Below, piece by piece: positions 19,234 through 28,589 of a stretch of 64,000 nucleotides of DNA (its first letter is position 1; each line of letters opens with the position of its first letter). The notes under the pieces are model-generated. The model saw only the letters and a list, made by a program, of their open reading frames with translations. It was not told the DNA's origin and did no database searches. The stretch lies in assembly GCF_046035435.1 (NCBI RefSeq), contig NZ_JBFNFH010000008.1. One strand, written 5' to 3'. The translations under genes were made by a program, and so were the position numbers. Source of the stretch: Helcococcus bovis (GTDB lineage: Bacteria > Bacillota > Clostridia > Tissierellales > Peptoniphilaceae).

Positions 19234-20511
19234 TTAGTTATTAATTTTTGCGTACATTTTTTTTAAAAGACCTGAGTAAATAGGTTTTAAATTCATTAAT
19301 TCTACAACCATGTATGAGGTTAAAACTACTACTGAAATTGGAAGGAAGAATGTGAATGATCCAGTTAATTCCAATAATAGTATAATACCGGTTAATGGCG
19401 AACGTACTATAGCTGCAAAGTTTGCTGCCATAGCAATTGAAGAAAATAGGACAATGTAATTGCTTTCTATTATCCCAAGCATTACTAAGGATTGTCCAAA
19501 TGCATTTCCAATTAATGATCCTAATACAAGCATTGGTAGGAATATTCCTCCTGGCATTCCTGATGAAAATGCAATAATTAGAAGTATGAATTTCGCAAAT
19601 AAAATTTCAAAAATTCTAAATTCATCAGCATTGTGTTCTATTGGTAAAAATATAAAATGCTCTCCCGAACCAAATGCGTGAGGGAATAGTATGATTGCAA
19701 TCCCGGTCAATACAAATGGAATAATAACTTGTATATATTTTGGTAAAGGCATGCTATCATATAAATCTTTTAATTTGTAAATGGATAGAGTGAATATCGG
19801 TGCTAATAGTCCGATTATCAAACCCATTAATATTAAATATGTATATAATGATGGACTAAGCCTACTCATTTTTCCTAAATTAATTACAGGTTCAACACCT
19901 AATATAAGTCCGGATATATAGTTAGCGAATATTGAAGAAGAAGTAACTGCAATAAATACATATTTATTAAAACTATGATGTAGTTCTTCTAAAGCAAATA
20001 ATATTCCTGATATTGGTGCGTTGAATGCGGCTGATAATCCTGCTGCAGCTCCTGCTGAAATTAAAATTTTTGAATCTTCATCTTTACTTTTCCCTAATTC
20101 TGCGTATGCTTGCCCAATACTTGCACCCATTTGTACTGAAGGACCTTCTCTACCTAAAGTAAGGCCACTAGCCAAACCTATTACCCCTCCAAGAAATTTG
20201 AAAGGTAAAACTTTTTGCCACTTAATAGTCAATAATCCCTTAATTTGCCCCATAACTTGTGGGATACCGGATCCACCAATCATAGGCTCTTTATATGTAA
20301 GCATTCCTACTAAAAATCCAAGAAATGCTAAAAATAGTAAAATAATTATTGAGTTTAATAAATTTTCTCTAGCAAATGTATACAAAATTTGCATCTTTCC
20401 TTGTAATAAAACAACAAGTAATCTATAAATTGTTAGCATAAATCCGCATATCATACCTATTATTGATCCGGCAATAAGAAAGCGAATTTTGTCATTTTCC
20501 TTAAAAATCAT
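19234..20511 (-). CDS. ClC-family chloride channel or H+/Cl- antiporter
   Basis: A 425-residue polytopic membrane protein. The ATG at 20511 is preferred because an SD (GGAGGA) precedes it; a GTG four codons upstream lies within that SD. Selectivity motifs are present in order: GSGIPQV (with Ser), GREGPSVQMGASIGQ (gating Glu), SAGAAAGLSAAFNAPISGILFALEEL, and GMPGGIFLPMLVLGSLIGNAFG. There is no C-terminal RCK or CBS domain, so it is a minimal ClC. The gating Glu is kept, and both channel and exchanger are possible. It stands alone, convergent with the DUF1294 gene and divergent from the HD protein. Confidence 0.9.
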   Translation of the reverse strand: MIFKENDKIRFLIAGSIIGMICGFMLTIYRLLVVLLQGKMQILYTFARENLLNSIIILLFLAFLGFLVGMLTYKEPMIGGSGIPQVMGQIKGLLTIKWQKVLPFKFLGGVIGLASGLTLGREGPSVQMGASIGQAYAELGKSKDEDSKILISAGAAAGLSAAFNAPISGILFALEELHHSFNKYVFIAVTSSSIFANYISGLILGVEPVINLGKMSRLSPSLYTYLILMGLIIGLLAPIFTLSIYKLKDLYDSMPLPKYIQVIIPFVLTGIAIILFPHAFGSGEHFIFLPIEHNADEFRIFEILFAKFILLIIAFSSGMPGGIFLPMLVLGSLIGNAFGQSLVMLGIIESNYIVLFSSIAMAANFAAIVRSPLTGIILLLELTGSFTFFLPISVVVLTSYMVVELMNLKPIYSGLLKKMYAKINN

Positions 20512-20601
20512 AACTTCCTCCACTAAATAATTTTATCACAATAAAGTTTCTATGTTAAGAAAAAATGATATAATTTTATTAAGTGATTATTAGGAGGAGA
20601 A

Positions 20602-21189
20602 ATGGCGTTTGAACAAGATTTGAAATTCATACTTTTATTAGAAAATATGAAGAAAATATATAGAAGAACTAAAATTATCGGTGAAGATAGACGAGAAAAT
20701 GATGCTGAACATTCATGGCATATCGCTACAATGGCAATGTTTTTAGAAAAATATTCTAAGAATAAAATTGATGTAAATCATGTAATAAAAATGCTTTTGA
20801 TTCATGATTTAGTGGAAATATTTGCTGGAGATACATTTGCTTTTGATGTAAATGCAAATAAAGATAAAAAGAACAGAGAATTGGAAGCAATGTCTAAATT
20901 GAAATCTCATTTAGATATTTCTGAAGCAAAAATGCTTGAAAATTTATGGCTAGAATTTGAAGAAAAGACTACATCAGAAGCAATATATGCTAATGCTATG
21001 GATAGATTGCAGCCTTTAATCAGCAATATTTTTTCAGAAAATGGAGGAACATGGAAAGAAGGAAATGTTAAACTTTCTCAAGTTTTAGCCAGAGCTTCAC
21101 TGATAAAAGAAGTAAGTGAAGAAATTTACGAATTTATTTATGCAAAAATAATGGAAAATATTGAAAAAGGGAATATTGTAAAAGACTGA
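20602..21189 (+). CDS. HD-domain phosphohydrolase (YfbR/HDDC2-like)
   Basis: A 195-residue HD-family protein. Metal ligands are visible: His37 in NDAEHSWH, the His68-Asp69 pair in LLIHDLVEIFAGDT, and Asp in YANAMDRLQPL. This arrangement matches 5'-deoxynucleotidase or HDDC2-type hydrolases that act on deoxynucleoside monophosphates. SD AGGAGG precedes the ATG. It is a single gene facing the lyase gene with a shared terminator between them. The substrate is inferred from the family only. Confidence 0.8.
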   Translation: MAFEQDLKFILLLENMKKIYRRTKIIGEDRRENDAEHSWHIATMAMFLEKYSKNKIDVNHVIKMLLIHDLVEIFAGDTFAFDVNANKDKKNRELEAMSKLKSHLDISEAKMLENLWLEFEEKTTSEAIYANAMDRLQPLISNIFSENGGTWKEGNVKLSQVLARASLIKEVSEEIYEFIYAKIMENIEKGNIVKD

Positions 21190-21226
21190 ATCTCGGTAAG
21201 AATTCCTTAATGATTTTTATAAAAAG

Positions 21227-21265
21227 AATTGCCACAAAGTAACCTAATACTTTATGGCAATTTTT
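21227..21265. terminator. Terminator between convergent HD-protein and lyase genes
   Basis: AATTGCCACAAAGT (21227-21240) pairs with ACTTTATGGCAATT (21249-21262) with one mismatch, followed by T5 on the plus strand. Confidence 0.75.
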
Positions 21266-21270
21266 ATAAA

Positions 21271-24200
21271 TTATTTAATTAAATTTTTCTTTTTATTAAT
21301 AACAAATAATGCTATCATACCAGAAATTCCAATTACTAAAATATTTAATTTACCATCATCTCCGGTTTCTGGATTTGCATTGTTGGAATTGTTTATATTT
21401 TGATTATTTTTAATTATATTAGCTGATTTATTGTCATTATTTCCAACAGAACCATTATTTCCATTAGAAATATTTTTATTTGAATTTGATGATTTTTTAT
21501 TTAATTTAAGTTCTAATATTGTACTATAATCTACAGGACTTAATTTTTTAATGTATGTTTTACTTAAGTTTGAGATTATACTATTTTCATTAAATTCTTT
21601 TGTTTCAGGATTGAATGCTGAAATAGTGTATTTATCATTTAAGAGTCTTACAGTATAAACGCCTTTTCCTTTTAGACTTAGATTATCATCAATCTTAAAT
21701 TTTGTATTGTCATCATAAATTACAACACCCCATACATTATTTTTAACATCTTTTACAGCTTGAATTTTACTATCATTTTGTAAAACTTTTATATTATTTT
21801 CCGAAACTTTATCAAATTCAGATTTTGAAATGTTTGGATACATTACATAAGCATAGTCTTTGTTGCTATCATTGTGATTAGTTGTGACTGTAACGAAATT
21901 ATTTGTAAATTCGGTATTAGCAGAAGCTTTTCTTAAATCAGACCATTTACCTGTTCTTTGTGATTTAAATGCATTTATTGTTTCACCATTTAAGAAGATA
22001 TATCCAATATTTCTATTTTTTCCACTATTTTCAAGTAGTAATTTATTTATCTTTTGATTTTTTAATGATTCTACATTTTTACCATCGGCTATTAAATTGT
22101 ATGATTCACCAGATTTAACTTTTCTGTTTTCAACTGTTGTAATTGCTTCATCGGAAGAATTATTTTGTAAATCAGATCCTAAAAATACAACTTTATCATC
22201 CATTACAAACCATGCTTTTTTTATTTTTAATTGATCGTTAAAGTTATTAAATTGCATAGCTGCAGTTGCAAATCTTTCATCTAATTTTGTTGCACCAGAG
22301 AATTTGCTCTTTAGTAAAACTTCATAAGATTTTGGATCATTATTTTTTCTATCAGGACTTTCATCAAGTTTTGTAGTAAGTTCTGTTGTGCCGGGTAATC
22401 TGTAACTATCAACTGTTGGCCAGTAGTTATCGCTATAATGAGAAATATCTCCATTATATAGGTAAATTGTACCGTCTGATGTGAACCAACCTTTAGCATT
22501 TTCATTGTTCATGTATTCATAATTTTTAATTGTGTCCGAATGCATGCTTAATCCGATAGCGAAGTCTTTTTCAATATTTTTGAAAATTATTTTATTCATA
22601 TTTGTAAATACGTCTAGACTTGTTTTTTCTGTTCCATCAATTGAGTTATTTGCTTTTAGATCATTCATTAATGCTATATCTTTATATGTTGCAAGTGCAT
22701 TTTCAATATCGAAGAAATCGTCTTTTTCAACCCAAGATTTTACAAGTGACAGAAGTTCTTGTTTTTTAGATGAATCAGTAGTAGCATCAGCTATTCTTAA
22801 TACACCTCTTACAACTTCTCCAGCTGCAACGTGAGATTGTCCGGTTTCACGACTAATTGATCTACCTCTTAACATATCCATTAAATCTCCTCTAAAGATT
22901 ATAGGACTAAATGATTTATCAATTATGTCATATAGGATGTTTAGGTCTGATTTTTCAGTTTTATCTTGAATTGTAGGGAATAATTGTGAAATAGCATCTA
23001 ATACAACATTTCCATAAGCCCCAGTATAAGCTACATTTGTATGGTCAACATATGATCCATCTTTATAAAATCCTTCACAGCTACCGGGAACACAAGGAAC
23101 AACTTCTTTATTTTCTCTTTGGACATAAAGTTTTTTTAGTGCGTTGATAGTGTCATTCAAAGATTTTTCATCTTCTCGTAAGAATGCAGCTATAATTTTT
23201 GCTCTTCCCATATCGGTTAAGTTTCCGCCTAAAGCATCAAAAGGATTACCTGTTGTAATTCTAAATCTTGTAGGATCTGGAACTAACAAATTAATAGGTT
23301 TTGTGTATTTATTTATTAATTCTTGAGGGAAGTAGTCCCACATTAGTGTAAGTGTATTATTAATAGCTCTTGGAACACCTATTTCATAATCCCACCAGTT
23401 ACCATTTACATTTGTATCGTCATTATATTGTGTTTTGTACAACCATTCCATACCTTCAAGTACCATTTTTATTGCTTCAGGTTTTTGATAATATGGTGAA
23501 TTTGGTTGATTAATTTGTTTTGCTAAGCTTTCAAGTCTTCTATATGATTTTGTTAAAGCGCTTGAAACTTTATAGTTATCAATATCATTCCAGAATGTTC
23601 TATAGTCAGTATCATCTGATTTTTTAGATAATATATCTTCAACTTCTTTATCCAATTTTTCTTTTAATGCTTTCATATATTTATCTGAATCATTATATTT
23701 TTTATTTGCGACTACAGATTCTTCCCATAAATCGAGTTTATCCTTAAATTTATTATTTTCTGGATCTGTAATAGTTAATTTTATTGTTTTTGATGATCCA
23801 TTTTTTGTAACTGTAATATCTGTATAACCTGGCTTTAATGCAATAATAACTTTATTACTATATTTTGCAATGCTTTCATCAGTTATTTTATAGTCTGCAT
23901 TAAAATCTCTTACAAGATACTTTTTATTAGCTGGAAGTTTAATTTCAGATTCTTCTTTAAGTGTTTTTCCTAAATCAGGTTTATCAATTTCTTTTAGATA
24001 AACATCATCGAATGTTGCTGTTCCTGTTTTTGGTTCATACCAGATTTCAAAGTCTATTTTTGTTGCGGTTTTAGATGGAATGTATTGCTTAGAAAATGCA
24101 TTGTCAGAATTAGTTCCAAAGTGGTCTTTGGAATATATCATATTTTTTGCTTCTTCATTTTTATCGTTTTTATAATATTCAATAATTCTAATCCTTACAG

Positions 24201-25197
24201 ATCCATCCTTATCCTTTGTAGCAACTTTATATCCAAACTCATAGAATTTACTTGGATCAATTGTAATGCCTTTTTGAACTACAGCCATTCTAAAATCTTC
24301 AGGACTTGAAAGTTCAAGTTTATTATCAGTAGTTACTTTTGCTGTATATTTTTTTGATTTATATGTATTTTTTTCTTTTAAATCATTAGGAATGTAGACT
24401 TGCCAGTCATTAGCTTGAATTCCAGTCCAATCCTTTTGAGCGTTATCATTAGAAGTTTTTTCAAAATCACAATTTTTTATTAGTCCACATTTTGAATTTT
24501 CTTGAGTAGCTACGACAGGATCTTTTTTAGGTTCATTATTTTCTGCTTTTGTTTCGGTATTAGCAGGTTGGTCAGCTGGTGTGCTAGGTATGTTTGTTTC
24601 TGGTGTGATTGGAGTATCTTTAACTTCTTTCACAGAAATATTATCTACTATCATTGTGCCTGTGCCTTTACCAAATTCTAATTCAAGTTTAACTTGACCT
24701 GTATTTTTTGCTGTATAGATGTATTTTACATTTTTTTGTTGGGTATTTACAAGCTTAAATTCTTCAAATACTAATTTAGTATTGTTCTCATTTATGTCTG
24801 CTTGAGCATAACCTTTTTTATCTATTGTTTGAAAATTAAATTTAATTTCATATTTTTTATCTTTTTCAACATTGAATTTTTGAAATGCTATTGCTCTAAA
24901 ATCTGATTGGCTTGAAACTTCAAGTTGACTTTCATTATTAACTTCAGCTTTATATCCTTGAACATTTTTATGGCTATTTGGTATCCACAAATTCCAATTA
25001 CTAGGAGCTTTACCTGTCCAGTTTCCAGATTTATCATTTGTCTGACTAAAATCTCCATTTTGTATTAATTCATCATTTTGCGAACTAACTTCAGCAGCTG
25101 TGCTTATATTTCCAACATTAAATATCATGGTAAATAGCATAATAAATGCCATGAGAGAGGCGATAGTTCTATTTTTTACAAGTGTTTTTGAATTCAT
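21271..25197 (-). CDS. Cell-wall-anchored polysaccharide lyase family 8 (hyaluronate lyase type)
   Basis: A 1308-residue secreted enzyme that cleaves hyaluronan (and possibly chondroitin) to unsaturated disaccharides by beta-elimination. It has signal peptide 1-36, two similar carbohydrate-binding-like beta domains (about 40-190 and 235-410, each starting near IQNGDF or IKNCDF), and a linker with PADQPANTET. An Ig-like domain (about 415-480) and an alpha/alpha toroid follow. The catalytic signature VDHTNVAYTGAYG gives His719 and Tyr728, with Asn659 in GGNLTDMG. Beta domains then lead to an Asn-rich stretch, NPETGD, a membrane span and a basic tail. NPETG is an unusual sorting motif. It is headed by a consensus promoter with an AAACTAGTTT operator, in common with the uptake genes nearby. 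Confidence 0.9.
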   Translation of the reverse strand: MNSKTLVKNRTIASLMAFIMLFTMIFNVGNISTAAEVSSQNDELIQNGDFSQTNDKSGNWTGKAPSNWNLWIPNSHKNVQGYKAEVNNESQLEVSSQSDFRAIAFQKFNVEKDKKYEIKFNFQTIDKKGYAQADINENNTKLVFEEFKLVNTQQKNVKYIYTAKNTGQVKLELEFGKGTGTMIVDNISVKEVKDTPITPETNIPSTPADQPANTETKAENNEPKKDPVVATQENSKCGLIKNCDFEKTSNDNAQKDWTGIQANDWQVYIPNDLKEKNTYKSKKYTAKVTTDNKLELSSPEDFRMAVVQKGITIDPSKFYEFGYKVATKDKDGSVRIRIIEYYKNDKNEEAKNMIYSKDHFGTNSDNAFSKQYIPSKTATKIDFEIWYEPKTGTATFDDVYLKEIDKPDLGKTLKEESEIKLPANKKYLVRDFNADYKITDESIAKYSNKVIIALKPGYTDITVTKNGSSKTIKLTITDPENNKFKDKLDLWEESVVANKKYNDSDKYMKALKEKLDKEVEDILSKKSDDTDYRTFWNDIDNYKVSSALTKSYRRLESLAKQINQPNSPYYQKPEAIKMVLEGMEWLYKTQYNDDTNVNGNWWDYEIGVPRAINNTLTLMWDYFPQELINKYTKPINLLVPDPTRFRITTGNPFDALGGNLTDMGRAKIIAAFLREDEKSLNDTINALKKLYVQRENKEVVPCVPGSCEGFYKDGSYVDHTNVAYTGAYGNVVLDAISQLFPTIQDKTEKSDLNILYDIIDKSFSPIIFRGDLMDMLRGRSISRETGQSHVAAGEVVRGVLRIADATTDSSKKQELLSLVKSWVEKDDFFDIENALATYKDIALMNDLKANNSIDGTEKTSLDVFTNMNKIIFKNIEKDFAIGLSMHSDTIKNYEYMNNENAKGWFTSDGTIYLYNGDISHYSDNYWPTVDSYRLPGTTELTTKLDESPDRKNNDPKSYEVLLKSKFSGATKLDERFATAAMQFNNFNDQLKIKKAWFVMDDKVVFLGSDLQNNSSDEAITTVENRKVKSGESYNLIADGKNVESLKNQKINKLLLENSGKNRNIGYIFLNGETINAFKSQRTGKWSDLRKASANTEFTNNFVTVTTNHNDSNKDYAYVMYPNISKSEFDKVSENNIKVLQNDSKIQAVKDVKNNVWGVVIYDDNTKFKIDDNLSLKGKGVYTVRLLNDKYTISAFNPETKEFNENSIISNLSKTYIKKLSPVDYSTILELKLNKKSSNSNKNISNGNNGSVGNNDNKSANIIKNNQNINNSNNANPETGDDGKLNILVIGISGMIALFVINKKKNLIK

Positions 25198-25219
25198 TTA
25201 TATTCTCCTTCCATTATAG

Positions 25220-25268
25220 TAAACTAGTTTATTAACAACATTATATATATTAATTTTGCTGATGTCAA
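25220..25268 (-). promoter_or_regulatory. Promoter and LacI-type operator of the lyase gene
   Basis: On the minus strand TTGACA (25268-25263) and TATAAT (25245-25240) are spaced 17 bases. The perfect palindrome TAAACTAGTTTA (25220-25231) begins just after the -10, at the expected transcription start. A repressor bound there would block initiation. The same operator recurs at 27885, 28118 and 36836. Confidence 0.85.
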
Positions 25269-25291
25269 CGTATTCATAAAAAATAAATATT

Positions 25292-25835
25292 AGAGGAACT
25301 GTTGTAAAATAAATTTTTTATTTATTTTGAAACAGCTCCTCTAATAATAAAATCAACTCTTAAATTAATTTAATTTTCGGTAAATATTTAATTCTGTTAT
25401 AAAACTTAAAATATTAATATTGCATTTTTTTATAATATTATCAAAATTATCTCAAAACTGAGATTGCTCAAAATGAGATAATGAAAATTAACACCTAAGT
25501 TATCGCAAAAATTCGACTATTCAAAATGAGATAATGAAATTTATGATTAAAATCATCTCAAATATCATTTTGAAAAAATGAGATGATAAAATAGATGAAA
25601 ATCATCATAATTAATCCATCAAAAATCCCCACAAAATAAAAAATATTGATAATGAGATAAAAATTTTGCTTAAAAAAATACCCACAAAATAGAGTTTCTA
25701 AAAATTGAGATAATTTTTTAGTCAAAAATAGTACCCACAAAATTTATAAGTTAAAAATTGAGATAACGATACTATATAAATTAAAATTTTTAATAGTTAA
25801 AATCTATTATTTATTTTGCGACAACTTCATCTTTT
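25292..25835. mobile_element. MITE-like element, copy 1, with array of fixed-length hairpin units
   Basis: The left side is a 23-bp imperfect inverted repeat (25292-25314 with 25320-25342, ending in CAGCTCCTCT). The right edge (ATTTATTTTGCGACAACTTC at about 25810-25829) resembles the end of copy 2. Inside are 36-37-nt units at 25446-25482, 25499-25535 and 25552-25587 with pairing ends TTATCTC/GAGATAA or TCATCTC/GAGATGA. Next come 34-nt units at 25627, 25680 and 25733 that begin CCCACAAAA and end TGAGATAA, at a 53-base period. No transposase gene is present. It abuts the broken DUF2974 gene and lies upstream of the lyase promoter. Confidence 0.6.
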
Positions 25836-26309
25836 CCAAAATAGTAATTTATCCCAAATTGTTTTTTTTATTTCATCTTCCATTAATGTTACAAAATGAT
25901 TTAAGCCTTGAGATAAAAGGGTATATTCTTCAGAGTTTTCATCTATTTTTCTTTTAAGAGAAATGATTGATTTTAATCTATTTTCGTTCATTTCCTGCAT
26001 GTTTGTATATCCGCATTCTTCAATTAAATTAAAAAGTTGATTTATTATTAAATTCCTTTCATCTTCGGAAAATTCTTGCATCCACTTATTAATAGCAATG
26101 TTTGTATGTTTTGATAATGAATCAACTTCTCTAATAGTTTTTAGTTGCGTGTCATTTGTATGCCAATAATATATAAAATGTTGGTCGGCAAAAAATGAAG
26201 AACTTTCTATAACTTGTATTTTACCGACACTTTCAAGCATCATCCCAAAAATTGATCTCTTAGGAATAACTAATTTAATTGTAATTTTAGTGAAATGGAT
26301 GTTTATCCA
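25827..26309 (-). pseudogene. DUF2974 (Mbeg1-like) protein, C-terminal fragment
   Basis: Only the C-terminal part of this lipase-like family remains. The readable frame runs from about 26309 (KLVIPKRSIFGMMLESVGKI) through DSLSKHTNIAINKWMQEFSE and NQLFNLIEECGY to FWKR at 25827. Normal family members are 350-400 residues with a Ser hydrolase domain, which is absent here. There is no SD at the first Met (26243), and the frame is open upstream to a stop without a start. The 3' end coincides with the edge of the MITE-like element. Nearby is the terminator of the sugar-acid operon. It is a gene relic and probably not expressed as an enzyme. Confidence 0.7.
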
Positions 26310-26336
26310 TCATAGATAAATTTTTCAATTAAAATA

Positions 26337-26372
26337 CCCGAAAAATTGAATTTTCAGATTCAACTTTTCGGG
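26337..26372 (-). terminator. Terminator of the uronate isomerase/reductase operon
   Basis: CCCGAAAAATTGAAT (26337-26351) pairs with ATTCAACTTTTCGGG (26358-26372) with one G-T pair. On the minus strand it is followed by TATTTTAATT. Confidence 0.75.
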
Positions 26373-26399
26373 ATTATATTGGTTATTCAAAATTATTAA

Positions 26400-27038
26400 T
26401 TATTTTAATACTTCTTTAATGTAGTCAGCTATTTCTTGTACTTGACAATTTTTGAAAAATAGTTCTTGGAAATGAGCTCCACTAACTGTTTCTTTTAAGA
26501 AATCTTGATCTATATTTTTTAATACATACATAATATCTTGATGTGTAACTTTTTTTACTTCATCTAAGATTTTTTTATTTCTTTGTTCAGGGATTACTCT
26601 TTCTTTTGGATATCCATTTCCACCTTCTTCAGCGAAAAGTCTTTCAAAAATTAATTTTAGATTTAATTCTGCTCCCCATCCAAATCCTTTTGCGTAAGGG
26701 ATTGATAGGGCGTTACCGTTGTTTATTTGAGCAAATAGATATGCATCTGTTGGTTCTGCTGCAAATCCACATAATACATTTGGGAAAGAGTTTAATGCTA
26801 ACATTGCTCCAACACCAGTTCCGCAACCTGTAATAACAAAATCAGCTGCCTTTGAATTTAGTAAAATGGCAGCTAATAGACCATTTTGAACATAAGTTAG
26901 TTGTGATTCGTCTTCTGCAGAATACATACCATAGTTATCTAATTCAAATCCTTTTTCATTAGTTACTGATTTTAATGTGTTATAAATTAATTCATTTTTA
27001 GCTGCTTGGCTATTTTCGTTTATTAAAGCTACTCTCAT
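26400..27038 (-). CDS. dhuI: RpiB/LacAB-family isomerase, 4-deoxy-5-hexulose uronate (DHU) isomerase
   Basis: A 212-residue protein of the RpiB/LacA/LacB sugar-isomerase family. It shows the family motifs VALINENSQAAKN, ADFVITGCGTGVGAMLALNSFP and CGFAAEPTDAYLFAQINNGNALSIPYAKGFGWGAE shapes. In the pneumococcal and other GAG loci this protein replaces KduI and isomerises the 4-deoxy-5-keto-uronate released from unsaturated GAG disaccharides. It is 18 bases downstream of the reductase gene in a two-gene operon with an AAACTAGTTA operator. The symbol follows the functional name used for GAG-degrading bacteria; the activity is inferred from family and context. Confidence 0.85.
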   Translation of the reverse strand: MRVALINENSQAAKNELIYNTLKSVTNEKGFELDNYGMYSAEDESQLTYVQNGLLAAILLNSKAADFVITGCGTGVGAMLALNSFPNVLCGFAAEPTDAYLFAQINNGNALSIPYAKGFGWGAELNLKLIFERLFAEEGGNGYPKERVIPEQRNKKILDEVKKVTHQDIMYVLKNIDQDFLKETVSGAHFQELFFKNCQVQEIADYIKEVLK

Positions 27039-27056
27039 TTATTTTCTCCTTATTAA

Positions 27057-27848
27057 TTATTTTGGTTGTTTACCTATATATGCTAATATACCACCATCAA
27101 CATATAAAACATGACCATTTACAAAGTTTGAAGCATCAGATGCTAAAAATATAGCTGGTCCCATTAAATCTTCGGGTGTACCCCATCTTTCGGCTGGAGT
27201 TTTACTGATTATAAAATTATTGAATGGGTGACCATCTTCTCTTAATGGTGCTGTTTGAGGTGTTGCTATATATCCTGGTCCTATACCATTACATTGAATA
27301 TTATATTTTCCGTATTCAGATGCGATATTTCTTGTTAACATTTTTAATCCACCTTTAGCAGCAGCATAAGCGCTAACGGTTTCTCTACCTAATTCTGACA
27401 TCATTGAACAAATGTTGATAATTTTTCCTGATCTTCTTTCAATCATGCTAGGTAATACTGCTTTTGCCATAATGAATGGACCATTTAAGTCAATATCAAC
27501 TACTTGTCTAAATTCATCGGCTGTCATTTCAATCATAGGTATTCTTTTAATTATACCTGCGTTATTTACTAAAATATCAATCGGACCAACTTCTGACTCT
27601 ATTTTTTTTATATTTTCTTCTACAGCTTTTTCATCTGTTACATCAAATAGATATCCATGAGCATCTATTCCTTCTTTTTTGTATGATTCAAGTCCTTGAT
27701 CAAGAGATTCTTGAGTTCTATTGTTGAATACAATAGTTGCACCTGCTTTGTGAAATGCTTTTGCGATAGCAAAACCAATTCCGTATGTTGCTCCTGTAAC
27801 TAGAGCTACTTTTCCTTCTAAAGAGAAGGATTTATTTAGATAATCCAT
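27057..27848 (-). CDS. dhuD: SDR reductase, 2-keto-3-deoxygluconate forming (DhuD/KduD/gluconate 5-dehydrogenase type)
   Basis: A 263-residue short-chain dehydrogenase. I use the ATG at 27848 because SD TGGAGG (27860-27855) precedes it; a longer frame to 27929 would run through the promoter and operator. The NAD(P) motif is TGATYGIGFAIA, the structural motif is NNAG, and the catalytic residues lie in ICSMMSELGRETVSAYAAAKGG (Ser, Tyr, Lys). The C-terminus has GHVLYVDGG. In this pathway it reduces 3-deoxy-D-glycero-2,5-hexodiulosonate to 2-keto-3-deoxygluconate, which the kinase at 36916 then phosphorylates. Confidence 0.9.
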   Translation of the reverse strand: MDYLNKSFSLEGKVALVTGATYGIGFAIAKAFHKAGATIVFNNRTQESLDQGLESYKKEGIDAHGYLFDVTDEKAVEENIKKIESEVGPIDILVNNAGIIKRIPMIEMTADEFRQVVDIDLNGPFIMAKAVLPSMIERRSGKIINICSMMSELGRETVSAYAAAKGGLKMLTRNIASEYGKYNIQCNGIGPGYIATPQTAPLREDGHPFNNFIISKTPAERWGTPEDLMGPAIFLASDASNFVNGHVLYVDGGILAYIGKQPK

Positions 27849-27870
27849 ATTTAACCTCCATAAATTTTTT

Positions 27871-27929
27871 AGTAAACTTAGTGGTAAACTAGTTAAATAT
27901 ATTATATTAAATAAAAATATAATTGTCAA
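27871..27929 (-). promoter_or_regulatory. Promoter and operator of the dhuD-dhuI operon
   Basis: On the minus strand TTGACA (27929-27924) and TATAAT (27906-27901) are spaced 17 bases. The operator TAAACTAGTTAA (27885-27896) covers the expected start site. A second, weaker copy (GTAAACTTAGT, 27872-27882) lies directly next to it. Confidence 0.85.
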
Positions 27930-28079
27930 TTTTCTATAAAAAATATTGATAACATTTATAAAATAAAAATATATTAATTTATAAATATTGCAATTTCAAT
28001 GTTTTAAGTCGTTTTTTTATGAAAAATTAAAAAAAATTAATATTTTAGAGCAAGTGTTTTCAAAAATGTTTAAATTATA

Positions 28080-28128
28080 TTGACATTTATAAAATTAATG
28101 AATATACTAAATACAAGTAAACTAGTTT
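28080..28128 (+). promoter_or_regulatory. Promoter and operator of the GAG PTS operon
   Basis: TTGACA (28080-28085) and TATACT (28103-28108) are spaced 17 bases. The palindrome AAACTAGTTT (28119-28128) lies just past the start site, as at the lyase promoter. Confidence 0.85.
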
Positions 28129-28149
28129 GAAAAAAGTTATGGAGGGTAT

Positions 28150-28581
28150 ATGGATATATTACTAGTAGCACATGGCAGATATGCAGAAGGGCTATTAAGT
28201 TCGGCGGAATTAATTGCTGGCAAACAAGAAAATGTTGGGGTAATTAATTTTCTTGAAGGTATGTCACAGGAAGATGTAAAAGAAAAGATAGAAATATACA
28301 TAAAAGATAGAGAAAATGTTTTAATTTTATCTGACCTTTTAGGAGGTACACCATTTAAGATGGCAAGTATGGTTATTAATGAAACATCAGATAAAAAATT
28401 AAATGTTGTAACTGGTATGAATTTGAATATGCTTTTGGAAGCAGTATTTAATTCAACAGAAGAAGATATAGACATATTAACTAGTTCCGTTAAATCGGCT
28501 GCAATATCAGGAGTAGATGATTTGAGAAATATCTTAAATCCAAGTATTGATGAAGACGATTCATTTGAAGATGGAATTTAG
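28150..28581 (+). CDS. PTS EIIA, mannose family, GAG disaccharide uptake
   Basis: A 143-residue soluble phosphocarrier. The active-site His8 lies in MDILLVAHGRYAEGLLSSAE, followed by DLLGGTPFKMA and VVTGMNLNMLLEA, all typical of ManX-type EIIA. The C-terminus is acidic. It is the first gene of an eight-gene run (EIIA, hydrolase, EIIB, EIIC, EIID, heparinase-like, LacI regulator, discoidin-like), with SD GGAGG. It passes phosphate from HPr to the EIIB at 29789. Confidence 0.92.
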   Translation: MDILLVAHGRYAEGLLSSAELIAGKQENVGVINFLEGMSQEDVKEKIEIYIKDRENVLILSDLLGGTPFKMASMVINETSDKKLNVVTGMNLNMLLEAVFNSTEEDIDILTSSVKSAAISGVDDLRNILNPSIDEDDSFEDGI

Positions 28582-28589
28582 AGGGGATT

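Noticed and set aside
25558..25740. A 60-residue hydrophobic frame on the minus strand
   Set aside because: It is made of the 53-base-period repeat units and has no SD; the frame is accidental.
27849..27929. N-terminal extension of the SDR reductase
   Set aside because: It would be encoded by the promoter and operator; the ATG at 27848 has a proper SD and fits the family start.
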